A DNA stretch of 64,000 bases, from positions 17,327,555 to 17,391,554 of the forward strand of contig JAKSZT010053764.1 of NCBI GenBank assembly GCA_026826555.1, given 5' to 3'. Of the stretch, positions 46,179 to 57,583 are shown piece by piece (within the stretch, counting starts at the first letter, position 1; the number at the start of each line of letters is the position of its first letter). The notes below the pieces were generated by a model. It made no database searches, was not told the DNA's origin, and was given only the letters and a program-made list of their open reading frames with translations. Source of the stretch: Tolypeutes matacus. Its lineage: Eukaryota > Chordata > Mammalia > Cingulata > Chlamyphoridae. Both the position numbers and the translations under genes were made by a program.

Positions 46179-46188
46179 AGCACTTTTT
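46179..46188. repeat. Target-site duplication, copy 1 of 3
   Basis: agcacttttt, which recurs exactly at 49478-49487 (right end of the L1) and at 49701-49710 (right end of the SINE dimer). The T-stretch makes the precise edge of the L1 tail uncertain by a few bases. Confidence 0.8.
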
Positions 46189-48507
46189 TTTTTCACCCTG
46201 CACATTTTTTTTAAATTTTAAAAACAGTTTTTGAAGTGCATCATCCATACATGAACACACATAAACAATATGTGTATAGTAAAAGTTTTGAACTTACAAA
46301 ACAAACATGCATAACATCATACAGGGCTCCCATACATCACCCCACTGCAAACACCTTGCATTGTTGTGAAACGTTTGTAACAAATTATGAAAGAGCATCA
46401 TCAAAGTATTACTATTAACTATAGTCCATATCTTACATTTGGTGTATTTTCCCCCCAGCTCACCCTGTTACTGTTTTTGTTCATAAACCATATAATTTAT
46501 CTAAAGTGTACAATCAATGGCATTTGGTATAATCACAGAGTTTCACATTCATCAATTCAATCAATATTGAGCGTTTTCATTACTCTAATAAAAAAAAAGG
46601 AAAAACAAGAAAAAACAAACCACTATCATAACTAGACATTAGCGCTACTAATTATAAATCCTATGATGTGCTTTTGCCATTTCTATTCATTTCCAAACAT
46701 TTCAAAACAATTTTTACCGATTTTGCACAGATGAAACCTCAGCTTCCCATTCTCTAACTAAATTCTTTTCTCTGGTGATTTATATTCTAGCTATTAACTC
46801 CAGGAGTTTGCTGATTATATTTAGTTCACAATAGCAAAATCATACAATATTTGTCCTTTTGTGCCTGGCTTGCTTTACTCAACTTAATGTCTTCCAGGTT
46901 CATCCATATTGTCATATGTTTCATGACTTTATTTCTTCTTGCAGCCACATAATGTTCCATCGTATGTATACACCACAGTTTGTTTCTCCATTCATCAGTT
47001 GATGAACACCTGGTTTGTTTCCATCTTTTGGCAATTGTGAATAGCGCCACCATGAACATTGGTGTGCAGATGTCTGTTCGTGTCACTGCTCTCAGTTCTT
47101 CAGGGTATATACATAGTAGTGTTATTGCTGGGTCACATGGTAGATCTGTATCTAACTTCCTTAGGAACCACCAATCAGACTTCCAAAGTGGCGGTACCAT
47201 TCTACATTCCCACCAGCAGTGAATAAGTGTTCCTATCTCTCCACATCCTCTCCAACACTTGTAGTTTTCTGTTTTTTCAATATTGGCCATTCTATTAGGT
47301 GTGAAATGGTATCTCATTGTAGCTTTGATTTACATTTCCCTAATAGACCGTGATGTTGAACATTTTTTTCAAGTTTTTTTTTCTTTCACCATTTATATTT
47401 CTTCTTTAGAAAAATGTCTATTCAGGTCTTTTGCCCATTTTTTAATTGGGTCATTTGTTTGTTGAGTTTCTGTATTTCTTATAGAGTCAGTGTAGGTTGT
47501 TTGTGCATTTCTAGGACTTTGTCCATTTCATTTAGGTTGTCTAGTTTGTTGACATTCAGTTTCTCATAATATCCTCTTATGATCCTTTTTGTTTCTGTAG
47601 GGTCAGTCATAACCTGTCCCCATTCATTTCTGATTCTATTTATTCGTATCTTCTCTCTTTTTTTCGTTTTAGTCTTTCTAAGAGTTTGTCAATTTTATTG
47701 GTTTTCTCAAAGAACCAGATTTTGGTTTTGTTGATTTTCTCTATTGTTTTGTTGTTGTTGTTCTCAATTTCATTTATTTTTGCTCTTATCTTTGTTGTTT
47801 CTTTCTTTCTGCTTGCTTTGGGATTGGTTTGCTGTTTTATAGTTTCTCCAGTTGTTCAGTTAGGTCTTTGATTTTAGTTCTTCTTTTTTAATATAGGTAT
47901 TTAGGGCTATACATTTCCCTCTCAGCTCTGCCTTCATTGTATCCCATAAGTTTTGAATGTTGGTGTGCTTTGTGCTATCATTCAACTCCCTGGGTGCCTG
48001 CTCAATTTTTTTCCATTCTTTTCTCTCTCTGTTCTCTTTTCAATTTCAGCTGTTCTGTCCTCATTACTGATTCTTCCTTCCATGATTTCAAATCTGCTGT
48101 TGTGTGCCTCTATTGTATTTTTAATCCCACTTATTGTGTCTTTCATTCCCATCAGCTCTGTTATTTTTCTATCCAAGATTTCAAATTGTTCTTTGTGTTC
48201 ACTCAGTGTCTTCTTAATGTCTTTTATTTCTTTAGCCTTGTTGTTTTTCAACTCATGATTTGATTTAGGGGATTTGTATGAACCTCATTGATTAGCTGTT
48301 CCCAGTACTGTGTCTCGTTCCTTTGCCTGAGTCATATCTTCCTTTTACTTAATATGGCTTGCAATTTTTTGGTCATGTCTAGGCATCTGATCCTGATGCT
48401 GAGTTTATTCTGATGTTCAGTTTCTCTGTCTTGCCTAGAGATTTACTCTTAAGTTAGCTGTGTGCTACTACTGTTCTTTGGCTTTTGATTCAACTTGTTC
48501 TAGATAT

Positions 48508-48606
48508 ATATATATATATTTTTTTACCGGGAGGTACCGGGGATCGAACCATGGTCTCTCCATATGGTAGACGGACGCCGAACCTCTTGAGCCACATCCG
48601 TTTCCC
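48508..48606 (-). mobile_element. DAS-SINE monomer in the L1 5' UTR
   Basis: Head on the - strand at 48606 (gggaaacggatgtggctcaa), box ccatggttcgatccccggta, end cctcccgg and a T/TA run at 48508-48525. A perfect 12-bp duplication tgttctagatat flanks it (48496-48507 and 48607-48618). Confidence 0.92.
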
Positions 48607-48760
48607 TGTTCTAGATATTTTGGATTGCCCCTGTTTAACTGCTCAAACCAGGGCTAAGGACCCAGGAATAGGGTGCAGACCAGTTTCCAAGGGCCTTGGA
48701 ATGGGTGCAGTAAAGGCATCTGTTTGCCTCTTTTATTATTTTTCATGCACTTTTGGTCTG

Positions 48761-48776
48761 GCCAGCAGATGGAGCT
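48761..48776 (+). promoter_or_regulatory. Possible CTCF-type motif in the L1 5' UTR
   Basis: gccagcagatggagct resembles the CTCF core on the + strand. It lies in repeat sequence. Motif match only. Confidence 0.2.
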
Positions 48777-49487
48777 GATCTCTCAGCTCAGACAATAAGA
48801 CCTCCCAGCTCAGGCAATGCAGCCAGAGTAACTCCTCAGGTGGGTGGTAGGTGCAGAAGCAATGTCCTAGGGCTAGCCAAGCCTCACAAACAAACCTTCT
48901 CAGAAGCTGTTCTCTAACCTTGGCTGGCCACACCCTCTATCCCTCGGCCTCCTCAGCAACAGCCTGGAGCAGTTGGAAGGGTATTTGAGAAGGCAAATTA
49001 TATTTACCTCCCAGCAGGAGCAGGCTCTCAGTGCAGACAATGTCAAGGCATCACCAAGCCTTCAAGTGTGTGACCCCTTTAATACAGCAGACCAAGTTCA
49101 CTGGCCAAAATATAAATTTGCTGTAGGCTTTGTCCCTCCCTCTTCCTTTTCTTTGGGAAGAGGACTCCTGCAACCCCCTCAGTCTGCAGCTCTGCAATCT
49201 ACAGCCACTGTAGTCCACAGACTGCTATTTGCTCCATAGGTGGGGGAATGGGTGTCAGTTGCTGCTTTGGTAGCTCTACTCATGGGATTTTCCAGTCAGC
49301 TGAGACTCCTTTCCTTTGCCTCTCTCTATTCTGGGTGGTGTCTCACCTTCCCTTGGTGTTCTGATCCCCAGAGCAGCCCTCCAGACAGTCTCTGCTGTCC
49401 TCTAGGTATTTTTTTCTGAGAAAGAAATGATCCCTCTGCCTCTCTAATCCTCTGTCTTCCCAGAAGTCCCCTCACCTAGCACTTTTT

Positions 49488-49700
49488 TTTTCTTTTTGAG
49501 GTACCAGGTGTGGGGGATTGAACCTGGGACCTTCTTTGTGGGAAGCTGGCACTCAACCACTGAGCCCCTGCAGCTTCCCTGAGTTGATTTTTTCATTTGT
49601 TTTGCTTTTTGTTTTTTTCAGGAGGCACCAGGAACCGATCCCAGGACCTCCCATATGGGAGGTGGGCACTCAACTGCTTGAGCCACATCTGTTCCCAGCC
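49488..49700 (-). mobile_element. DAS-SINE dimer at the 5' boundary of the L1
   Basis: Two - strand monomers, heads at about 49697 and 49577, with the conserved linker (aacaaatgaaaaaatcaact). Bounded by agcacttttt at 49478-49487 and 49701-49710. The same 10-mer also starts the neighbouring L1 insertion. Confidence 0.9.
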
Positions 49701-49710
49701 AGCACTTTTT

Positions 49711-50860
49711 AAACCAGTGCTATGTGATCTTGGAAAAAATTATTCTCATATTTTTCATATATAAATTATAATGAAAAATTATCTGTTTCATAGGATTTTT
49801 TTTTTGACAATTAGAGATAATTTTCAGTCAGTTCTTAGGTCTATCTATCAGTAGAATTTGACTCATTTAGGCATTCCCTCTTTCTTTAAACACATTCTTC
49901 ACTTTACTTCCATGACAACACACTTTCCTGGTTTTCTTCCTAACTCACTTCCTTTCACTGGTTCCTCCTCAAGTCGCCAACCTCTGAATGTTGGAGAACC
50001 CCAGAGCTCAGAATTTAGACCTTTTCTCCTCTCTATCTAAACTCACTCTCTAAGTGAGTTTATACTATCTTATGAATGTAAGTATACTGACAACTTCCAA
50101 ATTTATATCTCCAGTCTAGACGTCTCCAATGAACTAAAAGCTTGTACATATAACTGCCATCTTTGCTCTTCCCCTGATTGTCCAACAGACATCTCAGGCT
50201 TAACTTGCCCAAAAAAAAAATCTGAATATTCTCTCAAGACCTGTTTCTCCTACAGTCTTCCCAATTTCAGTTAATGACAATTCTGTTTTTCCATTAGCTC
50301 AGGGCAAAACTCTCCACTCACCACATCTAATCCATCAGGAGCTCCTAATGGCTCTATAATCAAAATATATTTATGGAAAGGGCCTCTGAGTAGTAAGGCA
50401 GTCCAGCACGAAGTGCTAGAACCCAAGTGGGAGGAGACACCCTATTGAGAGGATCATATAGCCTAGACCAGGAGTTTGGGGTCGAGCAGGGTGAACAGGA
50501 CACCCACATAGGAAAGCGGCCTGGGTGTGGTGTCAGAGCCCCAAATCTATGAGAAGGTTGTGGGTGCTGGGGGTGGCCCAGCATATAATGTCAGAGCCAA
50601 CATTAGGGTGAGAAGGGGATGGGAGAGGATGGTCCAGCCCAGGGTTCTGAACCCAAGTGGAGTAAGAAGAGCACCTGCTCAGAGAAGGGGTAGGCAATTG
50701 GTGATGGAAGATTGGCTGTATACAGGGTGACTGATCATATAAGTAAACACATGGAGGACATCAGTGTCGTTTTCTCATTGTCAGAGAGAGGATTTACAAA
50801 TATGAAGAGGAAGAAAATTGAAATCAATCCCATGATGTTATATCGGAATTGGAGGTAACA
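49711..50860. other. Intergenic, no gene recognised
   Basis: No repeat or gene recognised in 49711-50380. 50380-50720 is GC-richer (gggggtggcccagcatataa) with open frames of about 70 codons and no protein similarity I can name. Confidence 0.45.
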
Positions 50861-51935
50861 GTTTGTAGTCATGGTTTTCAATAATACTTAGGTACAGAAA
50901 TAAATGTAGATGTAAATATGTGTGTGTAAACAAATATATATACATATATTTACTTACTCCTTAACTCTGTCCTCTGAGAAGTCCTCAAAGCAGTAACACA
51001 CTAATACTAATGAGCACACTTGGCTCACAAACCTGGGTTTCTAAATGCCATTTTCTGCTAAAAGGATCCAGGGTGCCTTGAGAAATGGCTGATTGCCAGA
51101 AGGCAAACAAGTGCTCAAAAATAATGGAGATATGTCAAAAGGACACAGATACTAGCTTCAAGGAGATTTAACTGACCAAATCTGAAATGATTTGAGCTTC
51201 AAAATGAATAATGATAGCAATGGATTATAACCCATTTAATAAAATAGGAACCCATGAGTTCATACTGATATAAATAATAAATGAATACATTTAAAATTTG
51301 ATGAAGTATGAGATATTTACAGTCTCACATTAACTTCTCACAGAATACTTATTAATTATAAGTGCAAAAAGAATAACTTTAGAGAAGCCTTATACACATG
51401 ATGTCAATCAGATGATCAAAGTTAGCAACATCAGTAATGCAACACATTGAAATCATATGTCACAAGAACACAGCTCCACTTCTGTGAAATTCATTCTAAA
51501 GATGTCTAACCTGAATAAAATCATGAGGAAAGACCAGACACCCCAAATGGAGGGATGTTCTGCAAACTAACTTGCCCCCAAATGGAGGGATGTTCTGCAA
51601 ACTAATCTTCAAGGGGATCAAGGTCATGAAAATCAAGGAAAGGCTAAGTAACTGTCCAGACTGAAAGAATAAGGAGACATGACAACTAAATGCATTGTGT
51701 GATTTTGAACTGGATCCTTTCTCTATAAAAGGAAATTATTGGAACATTTATTAATGTATGGATATTATTTTTCTGATTTTGAGAGTTGTATTGTGATTAT
51801 GCAAAAATGTAGCAAATACCCATTAAAGTATTCAGGGATGATGAGGTATTGCAAATGATTCAGGTAAAAGGTTCATTGTACTATACTTGCAACTTTTTTG
51901 TATGTTTGAAATTGTTCCAGAAAAACAATATATAT
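50861..51935 (+). mobile_element. Old L1 3' UTR (L1M type)
   Basis: Landmarks ccagggtgccttgagaaatg, aacccatgagttcatactga, aataaaatcatgaggaaaga, aggttcattgtactatactt and a closing ttgttccagaaaaacaatat form the sense order of an old L1 3' UTR, the same family as 21240-22020 in antisense. Confidence 0.65.
51541..51605. repeat. 30-bp near-tandem duplication (period 35)
   Basis: ccccaaatggagggatgttc plus the next ten bases occurs exactly at 51541-51570 and 51576-51605. It lies inside an old L1 3' UTR, so it is a local duplication within the element. Confidence 0.95.
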
Positions 51936-52009
51936 ATATTCAGAATCCAACTAGTTCTCATTACCTGTAGTACTTCTACACAAGCCCAAGCCACCATCAT
52001 CTCTTGCTT

Positions 52010-52437
52010 TTATTGCTTAAAACAACAATCATTTTATAGTCTCTCATGGTTTCTGTGGATCAGGAATTTGGAAAAGGCTGATTTGGATGGTTCTGGCTCA
52101 AGGGGTTTCATGCAGGTTCAATCAGGTGGCTGCAGCTGGAACAGCAAGGGGGAGAAGCACTGCTCATGACAAGTGGTCTCCAGGCTTTCCTGCGTGGTAT
52201 CTCCTACACGTGAGCTCATTTGGGCTTTTTCATAGGATGGCAGCTTCAGAGTAGTCAGATTCCTTATGTGGCCGCTGAAAGCTTCCAGAATGAGTCCTCC
52301 AGTGAACACAGCAAAGCTGCAGTTTTTTATGTCCTTGTCTTGGAAGTCACATGGTATCCCTTCCACGATCTCGACTGACCAAAAGAGCTTCAGAAGCAAG
52401 CCTGTTTAAAAGGAAGAGGAAAAAGACCCCACCTCTT
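52010..52437 (+). mobile_element. Ancient mammal-wide repeat, interrupted by L1
   Basis: Landmarks cttaaaacaacaatcatttt, tggctgcagctggaacagca-like and aaaagaccccacctctt. The element resumes after the L1 at 54238 with ccccacctcttgatagaata and tgtcaaagctatattgtaag, to about 54305. Same family as 45121-45620. Confidence 0.5.
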
Positions 52438-54237
52438 TTTTTTTTTAAACAAATCAATTTTATTGCTACATATTAATAAAGCATACAGATCATCCAAAGT
52501 GTACAATCAGTGGTATTTGGTGTAATCACATAGTTGTGCATTCATCACTTCAATCATTATTAGAGCATTTTCATTATTTGAATAATAATAATAAAAAACA
52601 AAAAACAAACAAAAATTCTTCACCTCTCAATCTCTCTCTGTTTCCCCTCCTGTACAAAGCTGCTCTTTCTGGCTATTCTTGCACAATTATTTATTTATTT
52701 ATTAAGCAGTTTTATTGAGATGTATTCACATACCATACGATCTACCTAAAATGTATAATCAATGGCTTTTAGGATAATCACAATGTTGTGCATTCATCAT
52801 CACAAAAAATTTTAGAATTATTTCATTACTCCAAAAAGAAAAACCCCACACTCCTTAGCATGCCTTCCCTAGCCCTATATAACCACTAATCAAATTTCAT
52901 CTTTATAAATTCATTTATATTTACGTTTTATATAAATGAAATCATACAATATGTTACACAATATATTTAGTTCATAGTAACTCAATCATACAGTATTTGT
53001 CCCTTTGTGTCTGGTTTGCTTCACTCAACATAATGTCCTCCAGGTTCATCCATGTTGTCATGTGCTTTATGACTTCGTTTCTTCTTACAGCTGCATAATA
53101 TTCCATCATGTGAATAAACCACAGTTTGTTTAACCATTCATTGGTTGATGGACACCTGGCTTGTTTCCAACTTTTGGCAATGGTGAATAATGTTGCTATG
53201 AACATTGGTGTGCAGATGTCTATTTGTGTCACTGCTCTCAGTTCTTCTGGGTATATACCCAGTAGTGGTACTGCAGGGTCATGTGGCAAATCTATATTCA
53301 ATTTCTTTAGGAACTGCCAAACAGTCCTCCGCCTGTGGCTGTACCATTCTGCATTCCCACCAACAGTGAATAAGTGTTCCTATTTCTACACATCCTCTCC
53401 AACTCTTGTAGTTTTCTGTCTTTTTAATAGTGGCCATTCTGATAGGTGTGGAATTATATCTCATTGTAGTTTTGATTTGCATTTTCCTAACCATTAGTGA
53501 TGTTGAACATTTTTTCATGTTTTTTTTTTTTTTTTTTTTTGCCATTTGTATTTCATCTTTGGACAAATGTCTATTCAAGTCTTTTGCGTATTTTTAAATT
53601 GGGTCATTTATCTTTTTATTGTTGAGTTGTAACATCTCTTTATATATCATGGATATTAAACCCTTATCAGACGTGATTTCCAAATATTTTCTTCAATTGA
53701 GTTGGCTGCCTTTTCACCCTTTTGACAGTCCTGTGAAATGCAAAAGTGTTTGATTTTGAGGCAGTCCCATTTCTCTATTTTTTTTCTTTTGTTGCTTGTG
53801 CTTTGGGTGTAAGGTCCAAGAAACCACCACCTACCACAAGGTCTTAAAGATGTTTCCCTACATTTTCTTCTAGTAGTTTTATGGTCCTAGCTTCTATACT
53901 TAGGTCTCTGATCCATTTTGAGTCGATTCTTTTATAGGGAGTGAGATAGGGGTCCTCTTTCATTCTTTTGATTATAAATAGCCAGTTTTCCCAGCACCAT
54001 TTGTTGAAGAGACTGTTTTGTCCCATTATCATGGACTTGGTAGGTTTGTCAAAAACCAGTTTACCATAGAGGTGAGGGTTTATTTCTGGACTCTTAATTC
54101 TATTCCACTGATGGATGTGTCTATCTTTATGCCAGTGCCATGCTGTTTTGACCATTGTAGCTTTGTAATATGTTTCAAGGTCGGGCAGTGAAATTCCTCC
54201 CATGTTGCTCTTCTTTTTTAGAATGTTTTTGGCTATT
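52438..54237 (-). mobile_element. 5'-truncated L1 with an 11-bp target-site duplication
   Basis: The T-run at about 52438-52446 is the poly-A tail. The 3' UTR runs to about 52975 and has two related modules (52447-52580 and 52705-52830) sharing caatcantggcttttngg and gttgtgcattcatca. ORF2 C-terminal codons follow on the - strand (53578-52972: [34 protein letters not shown]; 54287-53844: MGGISLPDLETYYKAT). The duplication ccccacctctt is exact at 52427-52437 and 54238-54248. About 1.8 kb remains. The coding frame is shifted in at least two places. Confidence 0.93.
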
Positions 54238-54305
54238 CCCCACCTCTTGATAGAATAAATGTCAAAGCTATATTGTAAGAAAAGCATGTGGCCTGGGAGG
54301 TGTTC

Positions 54306-54779
54306 TTGTGGCTATCTTAGGAAAATATCTTTCACCACAATGGCTCATAAGGTTCTATAAGATGTGGACTCTCAGTGCATTCCTGAGCTCTCCTGCTGTT
54401 CTCCTCCATGCTCTCTCTGCTCCAGGCACATGGGCTTCCTTACTGTTCTTTCACAACCCTTGCACACTCCTTCCCGAGGGCCTTTGCAGTTGTCTGTCTC
54501 TCTCTCTCAAACATTCTTCCCCCCAATATCTAGGTGGCTTCTCCCAGATTTCCTTTAAGTTTCAAATGTCAGACTATCTAACAATCCTTCCTTTAGCCTA
54601 TATAAAATAGTAACATCCCTACTCTCACCCTGATATCCCCTTTTCCCTGAATATTTTTCTCCGTGGCACACATAAACACCTGTCATTTTATATATTTATC
54701 TATGTGTTTGCTTCTTTATTCTCTCCCCACTGGAATGTAAGCTCTATGAAAGCAAGAATCTCATCTGCTTTGCTCAGTA
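54306..54779. other. Intergenic, no gene recognised
   Basis: No gene. 54660-54780 (tgtttgcttctttattctct, ggaatgtaagctctatgaaa) resembles the tail of an ancient LINE. Confidence 0.4.
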
Positions 54780-55470
54780 TAGGAAATGGTGTCTCCAAAC
54801 AACAGCCAGCAAGGACCTGGGATCTGCCAAAGCCACATGAGTGAGCTTGGAAGTGAATCCTCCCCAAGTCAAGCCTGGAGAAGACTGGAGCTCTGGCCAA
54901 CACCTTGACTGCAGTTTTGTGTGAGATCCTGAGCCAGAGGCATCTAGCTAAACTATGCCCAGATTCCTGATGCACAGAAACTGTGAGATTAAACATTGTT
55001 GTTTTAAGCTGCTAAATTTTGGGGTCGTCATGCAGCAATAGATAATTAATACAGAGCCTTCCTGTGGTGGATTGTTACAGTAGTGTTCCCCAATGAATTG
55101 CACCTCTCAGTATAAGATGGTATAGTCCCCTCACACATTGACACTGAGCTTGGCCATGTGACTTGCTTTGACCAATGGACATCAGAAAAATGTGAAGCAA
55201 GAAGAGGTTTGAAAAGTGCTTGCACATTGGGGCCTATTCTCTTGGAATTCTGAGACCACCATGATGTGAGAGAGGCCCAGCGGTCTGAGCCCAGCCTGTC
55301 TAGCTAAGCTGCTAACTAGCCACATGAGTGAGCCTGGGAACGACCAGCAGAACACATGCACTCGTGTAAAATAATTAAGGCTGTTCCAAGCTACTAAGGT
55401 TTGGAGTGTGTGCGTGTGTGTGTGTGTGCGCGTGTGTGTGTGTGTTACAGCAATAGATAACTGATCCACC
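54780..55470 (+). mobile_element. Two adjacent ancient LTR-like repeats
   Basis: 54780-55058 and 55065-55470 both end with the motif cagcaatagataa(t/c)t(a/g)at and share gttgttttaagctgctaaat or gctgttccaagctactaagg before it. Each looks like an old LTR 3' half; the second has the fuller length (gccatgtgacttgctttgac, agaccaccatgatgtgagag). A TG-rich microsatellite (55406-55446) has grown near the end of the second. Confidence 0.45.
55406..55446. repeat. (TG)n microsatellite with CG variants
   Basis: About 20 TG units with interspersed cgtg and gcgc. Likely polymorphic. Confidence 0.9.
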
Positions 55471-57249
55471 TTCTTTCTCTTTATAATCCCCCTTTCCCAG
55501 GTTTCTTCTTTTGGGATTCCTTTACCTGCTAATCCTAGTCAAGCCTTCTCATACTTGGCACCCATCTTCTCTTATTCTTACCTAACTCACAGTGTGAGCC
55601 AACATATACACTCACACACGTTTCCTGGAAACACGCCTATAGTTGTATATTCTAGAGCTCATCTGCATTCTCATCTGCATAATTGCTTGGTCATATATAG
55701 CTTAGGCACTCCTTGCTGGATGAAAGTTAAATCAGAATCTATATTAAGTTGAAGACTGTGTCTTTACCCTTGGGGCAAAACAGTGAGGAATGGACTCATA
55801 CAAATGCCTGTGTATGGTGAAATGACTGGGCAAGGCAGAGTTGTCAATTTTCCCCCAATTGAGCAGTTACATACTTGTAATAAACAAATTTAGCAAAGCT
55901 GCTAATAGTTGGCATTTTGTGGGGCCTGTTGATGTGACCACAACACTCAGCTCCCCTGCGCCACCCCCCACCCCCAGTGACAGGAAGATTCCTCAGCTAT
56001 TTATTGTTGGTTTGTTTGAGCATTTTCATCTAAGCCAAGTTTTCCCCAAGGTTTTCTTTCTGAAACCTCAAATATTCCCAGCTTCAGAGATTACAAGTAC
56101 TCTCTCCATACCTTCAGGTTTTCCAGTGTTTTGTAACTTGTACTAGTTCAGATTTTTTCATTCTTTGGTTTGTTCTAGTTCTTAACTTTCTAATCCTTTC
56201 ATTTATGGCTTCTATTTTTACCTAATCCCTTCCTTTGCTTTCCTGGGGGTTATTTTGGCATTCTTTTTCAAACCACATGAATTGAATGCTTAATTCATTT
56301 ATATTCATTCTTTGTTCCTTAGTAATGAATATGTATGAGTGATTAATTTTCTTACTCTGTACAGCACTGTCTACTTATTGAAATCTCCCCATCCATTCAC
56401 CCAGCTCAGATTTACTCCCTGAGCAAGCATTCCTTTACTATCCCACTCTGAAATAATTTCCATTTCCTCTGAAAATGAAAGCAGTTTTGGAAAACTCACT
56501 GGCAATCTCTGAATAGGATGGTAGCGTGTTTATTTTCACAGAGCCTTCTTTGTGCCTTAGCATAGCACTCTAGCACAAAGAAACAATAATAATGATAAAT
56601 GGATAACCTTTATTCAACACCTGTGGCTGGCATTGTATCAAATACTTTACACACATTATTTTAACAACTCCATGCTAATCTTCCATGTCTATTTTACAAT
56701 GAAACTGGTTCTAAAATGTTTGCTGAGTGTTTCTATTCCAGAAACGTGCTAAACATTCCGTTTTAGGGCCTCTCCCCTTTGCCTATGTCACTCTCTTTCC
56801 ATCTTTTAATTCAGTATTCCGAGTATAATGCCAGCTCTTCAAAGCCTTTCTAACCACCGAACCCCAAATGACCTCTGTCTGCACTTTCCCACAGCTGTTT
56901 TGTTCATAGCACGTTCCACTATCTCAAATTGCTCATTTAGGTGTTTCCTTATAAGGATCTGCTTCAGTCACTAGACCTTAAACTCTAAGGAGCAGAAACT
57001 GTCTTGTTCCCAACGATATCTCTGACTCCTCCTTAGAACAGTATCAGGCACAGAGTAGGCAATGAAAAAAATATTTATGGAATGAATGCATTTCTGAAGG
57101 CAAATAATGGACCTGAGAAAGAACCAGTAACTTTTGGCAACGTAGGTTAAAACTAACAGCTACTTTTGATTCTGAAGTTGGACCCTGAGATGTTAAGACA
57201 CCCCTCAATAGATGTGTGACTTAAAAAGCACCTCAACTCAATTTGAACC
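55471..57249. other. Upstream flank of AK3, no gene recognised
   Basis: Average composition, no coding gene. 56605-56710 (tttattcaacacctgtggct, actttacacacattatttta) is MIR/L2-like. Possible distal regulatory DNA of AK3, but nothing specific is visible. Confidence 0.45.
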
Positions 57250-57301
57250 GGGTTTCCCTTCCTGTGAAAGGAGGAGGGTTTCCCTTCCTGTGAAAGAAGG
57301 A
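57250..57301. repeat. 26-bp tandem duplication with ETS-like cores
   Basis: gggtttcccttcctgtgaaa plus ggagga/gaagga occurs twice (57250-57275 and 57276-57301) with one mismatch. Each unit contains cttcctg, an ETS-type GGAA core on the - strand. It lies about 900 bp before the AK3 ATG. Confidence 0.9.
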
Positions 57302-57583
57302 GGAAGTCCATTTCAGCTCATTGTCACCCTTTGTAATTCTTCACAGATAAAACTACATTAAATACCAGCGTGAAAGCGAGGGAGGGGAAGGAAAGATCTC
57401 TCATTTATTGAGTGCCTACTGTATACAAAGGAGGGCGTCGTATGGGAGGTTGGGGGTGAGGGATAGGGAGGGTGGCATACGGCGACCCAGGGTGACAGAG
57501 GAAAATGGAAAGGCCCGGGTGGGCGGGGAACGGGGAGTGAAGGGGCGCGTGTGAACGCCGGGTGAGGGAGGGCCCAGTAGTTC

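Larger units (their letters stand above)
46189..49477 (-). mobile_element. L1 with both ends but large internal deletions
   Basis: Right end (49477-49440): on the - strand ggtgaggggacttctgggaa, the expected start of an L1 5' UTR. The 5' UTR extends to about 48270. ORF1 coiled-coil-like sequence follows (48251-47982: EIKDIKKTLSEHKEQFEIL, MEGRISNEDRTAEIEK). It passes at about 47985 directly into sequence that lies after the endonuclease in ORF2, so ORF1's C-terminus and the endonuclease are deleted. At about 47465 it jumps again to the ORF2 C-terminal region (46826-47317: [20 protein letters not shown]), so reverse transcriptase is lost. The 3' UTR and T-run end near 46189. At 3.3 kb it is about half of full length and cannot move itself. 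Confidence 0.85.

Noticed and set aside
33050..47317. Active L1 ORF2 proteins
   Set aside because: All ORF2 segments are short, carry frameshifts or stops, and lack either the endonuclease or the catalytic core. The one catalytic box on the - strand reads FTDD instead of FADD.
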